This document shows positions 46,590 to 54,503 of a stretch of DNA of 64,000 nucleotides, one piece after another. The position numbers were made by a program, and so were the translations under genes. Under the pieces are notes generated by a model. It was not told the DNA's origin and made no database searches. It was given only the letters and a program-made list of their open reading frames with translations. Position 1 is the stretch's first letter. Every line of letters starts with the position of its first letter. This DNA is from a virus. The stretch is from positions 1 to 64,000 of the IMG/VR virus record IMGVR_UViG_3300047369_000529. One strand, written 5' to 3'.

Positions 46590-46616
46590 ACAATTTTTAA
46601 TTTAGCAGTATAATAA
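46588..46616 (+). promoter_or_regulatory. Candidate phage promoter upstream of 46622
   Basis: AAACAA (46588) with GTATAATAA (46608) 14 nt later is a perfect copy of the repeated motif. The ATG at 46622 follows only 5 nt after it, so if this is a promoter the mRNA could be nearly leaderless. The site would serve the sugar-nucleotide operon 46622-48486. Confidence 0.55.
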
Positions 46617-46621
46617 ACAAT

Positions 46622-46867
46622 ATGGATAACATTATCTTCAGGCCCGGAAATTATAAAACATGGTCAATTAAAGCGATAGAGAAAATCGAAGCTGTCATTG
46701 ATTCGTGTGTCACCTTCGATCATCTAGATTCTGCTAAAAAATTAGTTGATCAGTTTTCTATTATTACAGCACTTGAGCAAGATGATGAAAAATCTATTGA
46801 AATAATTATTCACCAATTGTGGCTTAGAATTAAGTTACAAGAAAATAAAATAAATGGATCAAAATAA
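46622..46867 (+). CDS. Small protein of unknown function
   Basis: The 81-residue product starts MDNIIFRPGNYKTW and is mostly helical after that (AIEKIEAVIDSCVTFDHLDS and on to LWLRIKLQENKINGSK). No motif is recognised. Its end overlaps the start of the cytidylyltransferase-like gene by 14 nt, suggesting co-translation. It might regulate or pair with that enzyme, but nothing in the sequence shows it. Confidence 0.6.
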   Translation: MDNIIFRPGNYKTWSIKAIEKIEAVIDSCVTFDHLDSAKKLVDQFSIITALEQDDEKSIEIIIHQLWLRIKLQENKINGSK

Positions 46868-47348
46868 AGGTAAAATAGGATTTACAGCAGGGAACTTCGA
46901 TCTTCTCCATCCTGGGTATATTTACACATTTGAAACAGCAAAAGAACACTGTGATTACTTTATGGTATTTCTACAAAGAGATCCATCTGAAACTAGATAT
47001 ACTAAATATAAACCAGTAATTCCTCTTTATGAAAGATATAAAACTTTAATGGCGATTAAATACGTAGACGAGGTGGTTACGTATCAAACAGAAGAAGACC
47101 TTTTAAACTTAATCGAGTTTTATAAACCAGACGTAAGAATTTTAGGAGACGATTATATTGGTAAAAGATTCACTGGAGATCATATGCCAATCGAGGTTAT
47201 TTATACAACTAGGTCTCATAATTGGTCAACAACCAGAATTAAAGATTTAATAACTAAGCAAACCATCTTACAGAATCCTTCTATTATAGAAGAAAACGTA
47301 AAGTCATTAACAGCTGACGAAGCGGCTAAAATAATTAATAACAAATGA
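46854..47348 (+). CDS. Cytidylyltransferase-like nucleotidyltransferase
   Basis: The 164-residue product has the hallmarks of small nucleotidyltransferases of the HxGH superfamily: GFTAGNFDLLHPGYIY near the N-terminus (HxGH replaced by His-Pro-Gly-Tyr) and NWSTTRIKDL near residue 125, the second nucleotide-binding motif. Related enzymes make CDP-glycerol, CDP-ethanolamine or ADP-heptose. The altered HxGH makes substrate and activity uncertain. It overlaps rmlB-like downstream (ATGA), so both probably act in one sugar/alcohol-phosphate pathway. Confidence 0.7.
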   Translation: MDQNKGKIGFTAGNFDLLHPGYIYTFETAKEHCDYFMVFLQRDPSETRYTKYKPVIPLYERYKTLMAIKYVDEVVTYQTEEDLLNLIEFYKPDVRILGDDYIGKRFTGDHMPIEVIYTTRSHNWSTTRIKDLITKQTILQNPSIIEENVKSLTADEAAKIINNK

Positions 47349-48274
47349 GAATAATAGTAACTGGTGGATTTGGATTTATAGGATCTGAATTTGTAAACAC
47401 GATTAGTAGAAAAAACCCAACAGCAGAAATTGTAGTAGTTGATAAAATGACTTATGCTGCAAACCCAAAGAATGTTAAAACCGGAATAGCTTTAATTAAA
47501 AAAGATATATGTGATGTGACACCCCGTGACTTAGGAGAATATGATTACATGGTACATTTTGCAGCTGAGAGCCACGTAGATAATTCTATAAAAGACGGAA
47601 GACCTTTTGTTAGAACAAACGTAGAGGGAACCTTTAATCTATTAGAATGTGCAAGACAAAATAAAAACCTTAAAAAATTTATTCATATCTCTACGGATGA
47701 AGTTTACGGAGATATGGACGATATTAGTAAGGACGTATTAGCGGATGAAGAATTTCCACTAGTAGCATCTTCTTATTATTCGGCGACAAAGGCATCATCT
47801 GATATGCTAGTCCTTTCAGCAAACAGAACATTTGATCTTCCATATATTATTACGAGAACATGTAATAATTACGGTGCTCATCAACATAAAGAAAAATTTA
47901 TCCCAACCATTATGAGATCCATTAAAGAAGGAAAGAAAATTCCAGTATATGGAGATGGAAAGCAAGTTAGAGAATGGATGGACGTAACAGACAATACGTT
48001 AGTTATTTATAACTTAATGATGTCAGATAGAATTAACGAAGTATTTAATATCGGTTCTGAAGAAAGATACACTAATTTAGAGGTTATTGAAATGATCGGA
48101 AAAATTATGGGTAGAACTCCAGAATATGAATTTGTTCCGGATAGACTTGGGCACGATAGAAGATACGCGCTTAATAGCTCAAAGGTAAATGCTATTTTAG
48201 GAGAAATGATTCCTCTTTCCTTTGAAGAATTTTTAAAAGAAGAAACTATTAAATTATTAGAAACTCAATTATGA
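47345..48274 (+). CDS. rmlB: dTDP-glucose 4,6-dehydratase-like enzyme (extended SDR)
   Basis: The 309-residue product is an NAD-dependent extended short-chain dehydrogenase. The Rossmann motif TGGFGFIGS is at residues 6-14, AAESHVDNSI is typical of RmlB, and the catalytic set is Thr-Asp-Glu (ISTDEVYG) plus Tyr-xxx-Lys (YYSATKAS). RTCNNYGAHQHKEKFIP is the nucleotide-sugar segment of dTDP-glucose dehydratases. The product would be dTDP-4-keto-6-deoxyglucose, a precursor of rare sugars; related dehydratases use UDP- or CDP-sugars, so the nucleotide is not certain. Neighbouring cytidylyltransferase and glucosyltransferase genes suggest a glycan or DNA modification role. Confidence 0.8.
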   Translation: MRIIVTGGFGFIGSEFVNTISRKNPTAEIVVVDKMTYAANPKNVKTGIALIKKDICDVTPRDLGEYDYMVHFAAESHVDNSIKDGRPFVRTNVEGTFNLLECARQNKNLKKFIHISTDEVYGDMDDISKDVLADEEFPLVASSYYSATKASSDMLVLSANRTFDLPYIITRTCNNYGAHQHKEKFIPTIMRSIKEGKKIPVYGDGKQVREWMDVTDNTLVIYNLMMSDRINEVFNIGSEERYTNLEVIEMIGKIMGRTPEYEFVPDRLGHDRRYALNSSKVNAILGEMIPLSFEEFLKEETIKLLETQL

Positions 48275-48486
48275 ATGCAAAATTAATCGAAATGCTAAGA
48301 GCAGACGCTCTAGCACAAAAAGCAAAAGCACTTTTAACTTTAGACCTTTTAGGTAATAAAGGATCGGGTATTGGAGACCACTCTACTAAAGACTTTTATG
48401 AAAATGCAGATGAGGCGTTAACTATGCTAGTCGATGCAGATGATAAATTAGAAGCTTTAGATAAGTATTTTCCACAGGACTTATAA
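48271..48486 (+). CDS. Small acidic protein of unknown function
   Basis: The 71-residue product overlaps the preceding gene (ATGA). It is helical and Ala/Leu/Asp-rich (LRADALAQKAKALLTLDLLG and MLVDADDKLEALDKYFPQDL). No family is recognised. It closes the sugar operon, directly before a terminator. Confidence 0.6.
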   Translation: MNAKLIEMLRADALAQKAKALLTLDLLGNKGSGIGDHSTKDFYENADEALTMLVDADDKLEALDKYFPQDL

Positions 48487-48513
48487 AAATGCACTTTTTT
48501 TGAAAAAAAACAG

Positions 48514-48542
48514 CCCGGGATTTTTTTATCTCGGGTTTTTTT
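48514..48542 (+). terminator. Rho-independent terminator after the sugar operon
   Basis: The stem CCCGGGA/TCTCGGG (7 bp with one G-U pair) encloses a T-rich loop and is followed by seven T residues; an A-run precedes it, so it may act in both directions. It separates the sugar genes from the gene at 48576. Confidence 0.85.
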
Positions 48543-48575
48543 GTTATATTTATAGAGTAATAATTAATTAAAGAT

Positions 48576-48953
48576 ATGCCTTACATAACAAAAGAACAAG
48601 TTTCAGAAAAAAGAAAGCAACTTAAAAAAGCCCTGCCACAGTATAAATTATCTATTACCACTGAACATTACAGTGGAATCAAGGTCGCAATTATGAATGG
48701 ACCAACTGACTTTGGCACTGAATATACACAACTAAGTCCTTATAGAAATTATAGAGAAGAAAGATACAACTCAGATACGGGAGAATGGGAAAGCCAGCCC
48801 GTAATTGCAGATGTAATGGAGGTTATTATGCCTATTCTAAACGAAGGAATGGGAGAAGGATTTGAAGACAGTGATTATGGTCACGTTCCTGACTATTACA
48901 CATGGGTTCAAATAGGTAAGTGGGATAAAAATTACGAAGTAAAAATAAAATAA
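48576..48953 (+). CDS. Protein of unknown function (125 residues)
   Basis: The product begins YITKEQVSEKRKQLKKALPQ and ends VQIGKWDKNYEVKIK. It shows alternating basic helix and beta strands (YKLSITTEHYSGIKVAIMNG) without a known motif. A similar layout is seen in phage and plasmid proteins of unknown function with a helix-strand-strand opening, but I cannot name a family. It has a 90-nt upstream region containing the terminator and an A/T-rich leader. Confidence 0.6.
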   Translation: MPYITKEQVSEKRKQLKKALPQYKLSITTEHYSGIKVAIMNGPTDFGTEYTQLSPYRNYREERYNSDTGEWESQPVIADVMEVIMPILNEGMGEGFEDSDYGHVPDYYTWVQIGKWDKNYEVKIK

Positions 48954-48955
48954 GA

Positions 48956-49423
48956 ATGAAAGATATTCTAGAAGTTGTAAAATTAAAATTAGAATTAGAA
49001 GAAAAAGCAAAGAAAGTTTTTGAGCAAACTAATGCTAACATCATGGGAGCGGCCACTGAAGAAATCATAGCAAGGTGGTTGACAAAAATAAAAGGAACAC
49101 AATATCTTTGTATAGGAGGAAATCAAAAAGGATACGATGTCACCTGTGAAAAATTTAAAGATACGTACGAAGTTAAACATACTAATACAACCGTTTCTGC
49201 GTATCACTATGGAAACTTAGAAAGTAAAGATGCCAAACATATCGTGTTTGTTAAATGGGAATATGGTTCTCTTTTAAATGCAGAATACGCATATATATTT
49301 CCAAATAAGGTTGTTAAAGAAAATTTAAATAAGAGAGGTAAATTCACAATGTCTAATTTACATAAAACATCTCATCTCGCAGAAGACATTACAACTAGCC
49401 TAAATAATTTTATATCTAATTAA
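48956..49423 (+). CDS. PD-(D/E)XK-like nuclease (small)
   Basis: The 155-residue product has a helical start (LKLELEEKAKKVFEQ), then GAATEE with Glu35/Glu36. After about 25 residues comes KGYDVTCEKFKDTYEVKHT, where Asp61 and Glu72-x-Lys74 form a PD-(D/E)XK catalytic core at normal spacing. This fold occurs in restriction, repair and Holliday-junction enzymes. The size suits a homodimeric endonuclease. It lies 2 nt after the previous gene. The target is unknown; degrading unmodified host DNA would fit the glucosyltransferase nearby. Confidence 0.5.
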   Translation: MKDILEVVKLKLELEEKAKKVFEQTNANIMGAATEEIIARWLTKIKGTQYLCIGGNQKGYDVTCEKFKDTYEVKHTNTTVSAYHYGNLESKDAKHIVFVKWEYGSLLNAEYAYIFPNKVVKENLNKRGKFTMSNLHKTSHLAEDITTSLNNFISN

Positions 49424-49424
49424 A

Positions 49425-49592
49425 ATGAATAAAGAAATAATTTTAAAAATCATAGAAAGTTCGTTAGAAGAAATTAAGTTTTCTGATCCTGATCATGAAA
49501 CACAGTTTGCATATAATGAAGGAGCAGAAGACGTTGCCATAAAGATAGAAGAAAAATTAGAAGAACTATCCGTAAACAAAACACATATATAG
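49425..49592 (+). CDS. Small acidic protein (55 residues)
   Basis: An ATG directly after the previous stop opens a 55-codon frame to TAG at 49590. The product starts MNKEIILKIIESSLEEIKFS and is acidic and helical, with NEGAEDVAIKIEEKLEEL near the end. It fills what would otherwise be a 190-nt gap, and codon use resembles its neighbours. Function unknown. Confidence 0.55.
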   Translation: MNKEIILKIIESSLEEIKFSDPDHETQFAYNEGAEDVAIKIEEKLEELSVNKTHI

Positions 49593-49602
49593 AGTATAAT
49601 AA
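49574..49602 (+). promoter_or_regulatory. Candidate phage promoter upstream of 49617
   Basis: AAACAA (49574) with GTATAATAA (49594) at N14 spacing is a perfect match to the repeated motif. It overlaps the end of the preceding 55-residue gene and lies 14 nt before the ATG at 49617. Confidence 0.55.
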
Positions 49603-49616
49603 CTAAACACATTCTT

Positions 49617-49883
49617 ATGAAAAGTATTCTCGAAGAAGCAAATGAAATTGTAAATAACAGAAGTGAAGAAGCGGACCGTAATTATGGTCCTTTTTCAGAA
49701 GGCATGGACAGAGCAGCTTTAATCTTTAAGGGCATGACAGGTCATGATGTAACAGGTGCAGATATGTTTAAGGCACTAGTTGCACTTAAATTTTCAAGAG
49801 AAAGTTACAATCATAAGAGAGACAATCTCTTAGATGCGGTTGCATATATTCAAGGTTTAGATAACTATGTAAATAATAAATAA
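49617..49883 (+). CDS. DUF6378-like small phage protein
   Basis: The 88-residue helical product has a layout seen in many phage proteins: EANEIVNNRSEEADRNYGPF, then FKALVALKFSRESYNHKRDN and LLDAVAYIQGLDNY. The pattern (R-N-Y-G, then a Lys-aa-Ser-Arg helix, then N/D-L-xD-AxxY) is that of DUF6378, sometimes linked to nucleotide-binding helical folds like MazG. A role in nucleotide metabolism is therefore possible but not shown. Confidence 0.6.
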   Translation: MKSILEEANEIVNNRSEEADRNYGPFSEGMDRAALIFKGMTGHDVTGADMFKALVALKFSRESYNHKRDNLLDAVAYIQGLDNYVNNK

Positions 49884-49884
49884 T

Positions 49885-50238
49885 ATGAAAGTTCAGGTAA
49901 GAAGAACAGAGTATCGTTACATTGCAGAGGCAACTCCAATTGTAACTTTAGAAACTGAAAAATTTCCAAATTTTAAAGGAACGACTGAAGAAGAGTTTGT
50001 AGAATATCTCGCAGAGAATTATTGGGATTTAGAAGGAATGGATGAACTTGTAGGTTCAGATATTGGAGTAACTGACGAAGAAACGCACGAAGCCCTGGCA
50101 GATTTGGTATATTCAGAAATGGACATATATTCTGACTCTTCTGAAAAAGGATATGAAGGAGAAATACAGATAGGAGAAGAAGATGAATCTTGGAGAAAGC
50201 ATGGAGGATTTAATATAAAACACGGATCACAAATATGA
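49885..50238 (+). CDS. Acidic protein of unknown function
   Basis: The 117-residue product is very acidic, with KFPNFKGTTEEEFVEYLAEN and SYGEIQ-type strands later. It begins with a beta strand (MKVQVRRTEYRYIAEATPIV). No family is recognised. Its last bases overlap the start of the alpha-glucosyltransferase gene (ATGA), so expression is probably coupled. Confidence 0.6.
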   Translation: MKVQVRRTEYRYIAEATPIVTLETEKFPNFKGTTEEEFVEYLAENYWDLEGMDELVGSDIGVTDEETHEALADLVYSEMDIYSDSSEKGYEGEIQIGEEDESWRKHGGFNIKHGSQI

Positions 50239-51458
50239 AAATAGCACTAGTATTAGCAAAAGGAGTCGAAGGCTGTGGACTCACAAGACACACAATCGAA
50301 TTTTATAATTGGCTTATTAAAGAAGGTCATGATGCAACCATTTATGCAGCTATCGAAAAAAGATGGCCTCGTCATAAAATGACAGACATCGTAGCAACTG
50401 AATTCAAAAGAAAAGATATCCCTAATATCGCAAAAGAACTTGAAAAAAATGATGTAGTTTATTACACATCATATCCACACAAATCAGTTGGAGATGAGTT
50501 TAACGAAGACTTTATCGAACACTGTATTTATGGTCTTGAAAATCCTATTAAAATAGGAAATTGCCTTGACCACAATACTGCAAATCTTGCAAAGAATTAT
50601 AAATATTGGGAGATTATGAAATCCATGGATGCAATGTTTAATTATTCAGCAAGATCTAATTTTGCAAATAAATTAAGAGAACATGCACCTGACACGCCTC
50701 TCATCGAAATGAATCTTAATCCCTATGACTATGATGCTTGGAATCATGTTGTAGTTCCAGTTGAAGAGCAAGAAAGAAGAACTACTTATTTTGGTAGATT
50801 TGCAGGATTTAAAGATCCTTTTAGAATGTTCGATATTATGGAATTAATGAAAGATCATAATTTTGTAACAGAATGTAGAGGAGTTGAAAGATCAATGGGA
50901 GCTCTTCCTATGTTTCTTCAAGAAGATAGAAAAACTTTAAGACCAGACATCTTTGAAGTAAACGAAAAAAAGAATCCAATTACATATCCACAGGAGACTA
51001 ATAAACTATACATTCACGGACCTTATAATCTAGCTGAAGGAATGGGAGAACTAGGAAAATCAATGTTTGGTGCAGAGTTCTTTAATCTTCCTGAAAGACT
51101 TTACGGTTCTATGATAGAATATGCAATGTGCGAGGTAATCGCAGCAGGAACTATTCCTCTTTTCGATAAACACTGGGGAGAACATGTAATTCACAGAACA
51201 GAAGGAGTTCCGTTTATTCAATTAGAAGATTTTGCAATCTTTGTAGATAGAGATAACATCGAAGCCTCTATTCCGTTGATGTTAGAATTAGCAAACGATC
51301 ATGAAAGAAGAGATAAGTTCAGAAAAAACTCACTAAGATTGGCTAAATTACATAACGCCCCAGAAGTTGTTAACACTGATCTCTTCGAAGCTATTAACAA
51401 TGTTAATAAAAGATCTGTAGAAAAACCAGTAGAATTAAAAACAAATTCATTGTTTTAA
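50235..51458 (+). CDS. agt: DNA alpha-glucosyltransferase-like enzyme (T4 AGT homologue)
   Basis: The 407-residue product resembles T4 AGT (400 residues), which moves glucose from UDP-glucose to hydroxymethylcytosine in DNA. The start MKIALVLAKGVEGCGLTRHT parallels AGT MRICIFMARGLEGCGVTKFS; TTYFGRFAGFKDPFRMFDI matches the AGT segment around GRTTTWKGFYQMFDF, and AMCEVIAAGTIPLFDKHWGE matches its donor-site segment. The C-terminus TNSLF resembles clamp-binding tails; T4 AGT is known to interact with the gp45 clamp. No hydroxymethylase is in the window, so the acceptor base and sugar are unknown. Confidence 0.75.
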   Translation: MKIALVLAKGVEGCGLTRHTIEFYNWLIKEGHDATIYAAIEKRWPRHKMTDIVATEFKRKDIPNIAKELEKNDVVYYTSYPHKSVGDEFNEDFIEHCIYGLENPIKIGNCLDHNTANLAKNYKYWEIMKSMDAMFNYSARSNFANKLREHAPDTPLIEMNLNPYDYDAWNHVVVPVEEQERRTTYFGRFAGFKDPFRMFDIMELMKDHNFVTECRGVERSMGALPMFLQEDRKTLRPDIFEVNEKKNPITYPQETNKLYIHGPYNLAEGMGELGKSMFGAEFFNLPERLYGSMIEYAMCEVIAAGTIPLFDKHWGEHVIHRTEGVPFIQLEDFAIFVDRDNIEASIPLMLELANDHERRDKFRKNSLRLAKLHNAPEVVNTDLFEAINNVNKRSVEKPVELKTNSLF

Positions 51459-51467
51459 GTATTATAA
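51439..51467 (+). promoter_or_regulatory. Candidate phage promoter upstream of 51483
   Basis: AAACAA (51439) is followed after 14 nt by GTATTATAA (51459), fitting the repeated motif with one or two changes; a second TATAATAA lies 3 nt further on. It overlaps the end of agt and lies 15 nt before the ATG of the pyrophosphatase gene. Confidence 0.45.
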
Positions 51468-51482
51468 TAAAGTAGCGAAAAA

Positions 51483-51950
51483 ATGGCAAACATAGACAAC
51501 GAATGCAAAGACTTAGAAGTTAAAGACTTCTATGCAGAATCTACCACCCACCTGGCAGATATTATGGAAAACCAAAAGAAAATGCAAGAGCAGACTTACG
51601 GTTTTAATTTTGAAAACATGACACTTAGGGAAGTTATGAATTTTTGGCACTGTAACACGCATGCAGTTATTGATGAAATTCATGAAATGACAGATGCCTT
51701 AGGAGGTATTAAAGACGGCAGCGGAAATGCTATCTGGAAATATTGGAAAAAAGATTTTACAAAATTTGATAATCTTAAAGTTTCAGATCTTTCTGAAAAT
51801 GATAAGAAAGAACTATATATGGAATGGGTAGATATTCTACACTTCTTTATTAATTATGCGGCATCAATTGGCCTCGATGCTAAAACAGCATACAACTATT
51901 ATTTCGCAAAAGCAGAAGAAAATGTTCAACGTCAAAAAAGAGGCTATTAA
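51483..51950 (+). CDS. All-alpha dUTP/dCTP pyrophosphatase-like protein
   Basis: The 155-residue product is an all-alpha NTP pyrophosphatase. It has the metal-site helices VIDEIHEMTDALGG and MEWVDILHFFINYAASIGL, followed by AYNYYFAKAEENVQRQKRGY, the layout of dimeric dUTPases. T4 gp56 (dCTPase-dUTPase) belongs to the same superfamily and excludes normal cytosine from phage DNA. Beside agt, a dCTP/dUTP-hydrolysing role is attractive. The preferred nucleotide cannot be read from sequence. Its stop overlaps the polymerase start by 1 nt. Confidence 0.7.
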   Translation: MANIDNECKDLEVKDFYAESTTHLADIMENQKKMQEQTYGFNFENMTLREVMNFWHCNTHAVIDEIHEMTDALGGIKDGSGNAIWKYWKKDFTKFDNLKVSDLSENDKKELYMEWVDILHFFINYAASIGLDAKTAYNYYFAKAEENVQRQKRGY

Positions 51951-53347
51951 TGATATTAGACATTGAACAAAGAGACAAGGATGTAATTATATCATATTAC
52001 GACACCGAGGGTAAAGTAGCTTTTAAACAATATCCAGTTCAGCAATATCAAAATTGGTATGTATGTGACGGTAAAGATAGAGGTAGAAGTTTAGACCATA
52101 AAAACTGGGACGGAAGATCAGTGAAGCTTGGTAACGCAAGAAGATACAATAAATTTTCTTTAACTTATTTCCTAGACTCTTTACCTGAAAAAGATAAAGA
52201 AGAAATTTTTGCATATAATATGCCTAAAACATATTTTGTCGATATTGAGACAGAAATTGTTGATGGTTTTCCAAAAGCAGAAGAAGCAAAAAGTAGAATT
52301 CTATCTTTTTCTATTATCACACCTGATCATAAAGCAATTGTTCTTGGATTAGAAGATATGTCTTCTTCTAATATTCAAAAGATTGAAGAAGATACTAATA
52401 ACTATTTTAAGAACTTTGATCAAGATTGGGAATTTAGGTATCATAAGTTTGAAACTGAATATGATATGGTCTACACCTTCTTAATGAAATTTCTACCTAA
52501 GTTTCCAATGATGACAGGCTGGAACTTTATTAACTATGACTGGCAATATATTGTAAACAGATGTAAAAGACTTCAAATAGATGTTGCAGAAGTTTCTATG
52601 ACTCAATCTTTAGATAGAAATGATAGTAGGCCTTTACATATTGGAATCTTAGATTACATGCAACTTTATGATAAGTATGATAGATCTGTAAAGGTAAAGG
52701 AATCTAATGCACTTGATTATGTAGCAGGACAAGTTCTAAATGTAAATAAGATTAAGTTTACAGGTTCACTCCAAGACCTTTACAGAGATGATTTTACTAA
52801 ATACATTTATTATAATGTAGTTGACTCGGTTCTTGTATATTATATCGATCAACAATTAAAGTCAATGGAAGTTCTATTAACTCTTGCAAACATTACAAAA
52901 ATGCCTCTCTATAAAGCTGCATCTCCGGTTGCTGTAACAGAATCATTGATTGCAAGAAAACTTTCAGAAGAAGGTAAAAGAATTGGCTCAGAATCTAAAG
53001 AAGATGGAGAAAAGAATGGACAATACGCTGGGGCTTTTGTAAAAGAACCCATCACAGGGTATTATGAAGGTGTAAGTGCATTTGACTTTGCTTCTCTATA
53101 TCCTTCTATTATGAGACAATTTAATATTTCACCAGATTCCTTTATAGAAAAAATAGATTCTAGTGAGATAAAAGAAAGAAGAAATGACAAAGAAGTTATT
53201 GTATGTGAGAACGGAGTTGTATACAAGCAAGAAACTTCAATGTTAAAAAAAATATTAGCAGATCTATATGATCAGCGTAAAGCATATAAGAATACCTCTT
53301 ATGAGTATTTTACAAAAGCTGATAAACTTAGAAAAAGATTAAGTTAA
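51950..53347 (+). CDS. 43: DNA polymerase family B, N-terminal fragment (exonuclease and motif A)
   Basis: The 465-residue product carries the N-terminal and 3'-5' exonuclease domains of a T4 gp43-type polymerase: Asp98/Glu100 in YFVDIETE (Exo I), GWNFINYDWQYI (Exo II) and YYNVVDSVLVYY (Exo III). Palm motif A follows with Asp379 in FDFASLYPSIMRQF. It stops after RKAYKNTSYEYFTKADKLRK, in the first fingers helix. Motifs B and C are missing and are encoded at 57256. It ends with a true stop, not a frameshift, and the downstream fragment is 3.9 kb away. The two products must presumably associate to polymerise DNA. Confidence 0.92.
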   Translation: MILDIEQRDKDVIISYYDTEGKVAFKQYPVQQYQNWYVCDGKDRGRSLDHKNWDGRSVKLGNARRYNKFSLTYFLDSLPEKDKEEIFAYNMPKTYFVDIETEIVDGFPKAEEAKSRILSFSIITPDHKAIVLGLEDMSSSNIQKIEEDTNNYFKNFDQDWEFRYHKFETEYDMVYTFLMKFLPKFPMMTGWNFINYDWQYIVNRCKRLQIDVAEVSMTQSLDRNDSRPLHIGILDYMQLYDKYDRSVKVKESNALDYVAGQVLNVNKIKFTGSLQDLYRDDFTKYIYYNVVDSVLVYYIDQQLKSMEVLLTLANITKMPLYKAASPVAVTESLIARKLSEEGKRIGSESKEDGEKNGQYAGAFVKEPITGYYEGVSAFDFASLYPSIMRQFNISPDSFIEKIDSSEIKERRNDKEVIVCENGVVYKQETSMLKKILADLYDQRKAYKNTSYEYFTKADKLRKRLS

Positions 53348-53409
53348 TCTTTTTCTCTCAGGATGGTAGTTAACATATGTACTCGAATATATAACACCTA
53401 TCAACCCGA

Positions 53410-53438
53410 GACCAACTGTCAACAGTGTGGTCTTTTTT
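53410..53438 (+). terminator. Rho-independent terminator after polymerase N-terminal fragment
   Basis: GACCA-ACTG pairs with CAGT-(G)-TGGTC around a TCAA loop, followed by six T residues. It lies in the 133-nt gap between the polymerase fragment and nrdB and would end upstream transcription. The rest of the gap (53348-53409 and 53439-53480) shows only a small hairpin, AGAC/GTCT. Confidence 0.8.
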
Positions 53439-53480
53439 AGACTTAGGTCTATTGTGTAAAAAATTAAGAAAACGTAAATT

Positions 53481-54485
53481 ATGAATCCATCAATTTTTAA
53501 AGAAAGAGTAGAATTTAAGCCTTTTGAATATCCAATATACTATACAGAAGGATGGTTAAAACAGGCACAGGCATTTTGGTTACATACCGAAATTTCAATG
53601 CAAGGAGATGTAAAGGATTGGAATGAGAATCTTTCTCCTTCTGAAAAAAACTTAGTTGGTAATATTCTTTTGGGGTTTGCACAAACTGAATGTGCAGTTT
53701 CTGATTATTGGACCAATATGGTCACAGACTGGTTTCCTAAACATGAAATTAGACAAATGGCTATGATGTTCGGTTCACAAGAAACTATACATGCAACTGC
53801 ATATTCTTATTTAAACGAAACTTTAGGATTAGATGACTTTTCAGGATTTTTACATGAACCTTCTACTGCCGAAAGATTTGAGTTCTTAATGAATACCACT
53901 TCTGAATATAAGCACAATGATCTTGAACATAACTCAGAGGCAAGGAAAGAAGTTGCTAGATCTTTAGCTATTTTTTCAGCATTTGCAGAAGGAGTAGCTC
54001 TTTACTCTTCTTTCGCAGTCCTTTATTCCTTTCAAATGAGAAACCTTCTTAAAGGTATTGGCCAACAAATGAAGTGGTCAGTAAGAGACGAATCTTTACA
54101 CTCAAAGATGGGATGCCAATTATTTAATCACATGTGCGAAGAATATCCTACACTAAGAGATGAGATAGAAATGGAAGTTAAAGAGGCAGCAAGGCTTATG
54201 ATAGATATGGAAATGCAATTTATTAATAAGATGTTTGAAATGGGAGATCTTGAAAACCTAAAAGCTTCCGACTTAAAGGAATTTATTAAGAAAAGAGGTA
54301 ACGAAAAGCTTGCAGAATTAGGTTATTCTTCCGTGTTTGAATATAATAAAGAAGCCGCTTCTGAATTAGATTGGTTTTATCACCTCACTGGAGGACACAC
54401 GCATACTGACTTTTTTGCAATTAGGCCAACTGATTATTCTAAAGCAGGAGAAGATGAAAATTGGGATGAAGATGATTTATTTTAA
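53481..54485 (+). CDS. nrdB: Ribonucleotide reductase class I small subunit
   Basis: The 334-residue product holds the di-metal centre that generates the radical for making deoxynucleotides. Ligands by spacing to E. coli NrdB are Glu70 (AQTECAVSD), Glu101 and His104 (QETIHATAY), Glu170 (AFAEGVALY), Glu204 and His207 (DESLHSK). The radical Tyr is Tyr108. The first ligand is Glu where E. coli has Asp84. The C-terminus DEDDLF would bind NrdA. The gene precedes nrdA by 18 nt. Placement inside the split polymerase locus is unusual. Confidence 0.93.
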   Translation: MNPSIFKERVEFKPFEYPIYYTEGWLKQAQAFWLHTEISMQGDVKDWNENLSPSEKNLVGNILLGFAQTECAVSDYWTNMVTDWFPKHEIRQMAMMFGSQETIHATAYSYLNETLGLDDFSGFLHEPSTAERFEFLMNTTSEYKHNDLEHNSEARKEVARSLAIFSAFAEGVALYSSFAVLYSFQMRNLLKGIGQQMKWSVRDESLHSKMGCQLFNHMCEEYPTLRDEIEMEVKEAARLMIDMEMQFINKMFEMGDLENLKASDLKEFIKKRGNEKLAELGYSSVFEYNKEAASELDWFYHLTGGHTHTDFFAIRPTDYSKAGEDENWDEDDLF

Positions 54486-54503
54486 AAGATAATATAAATA
54501 AAG

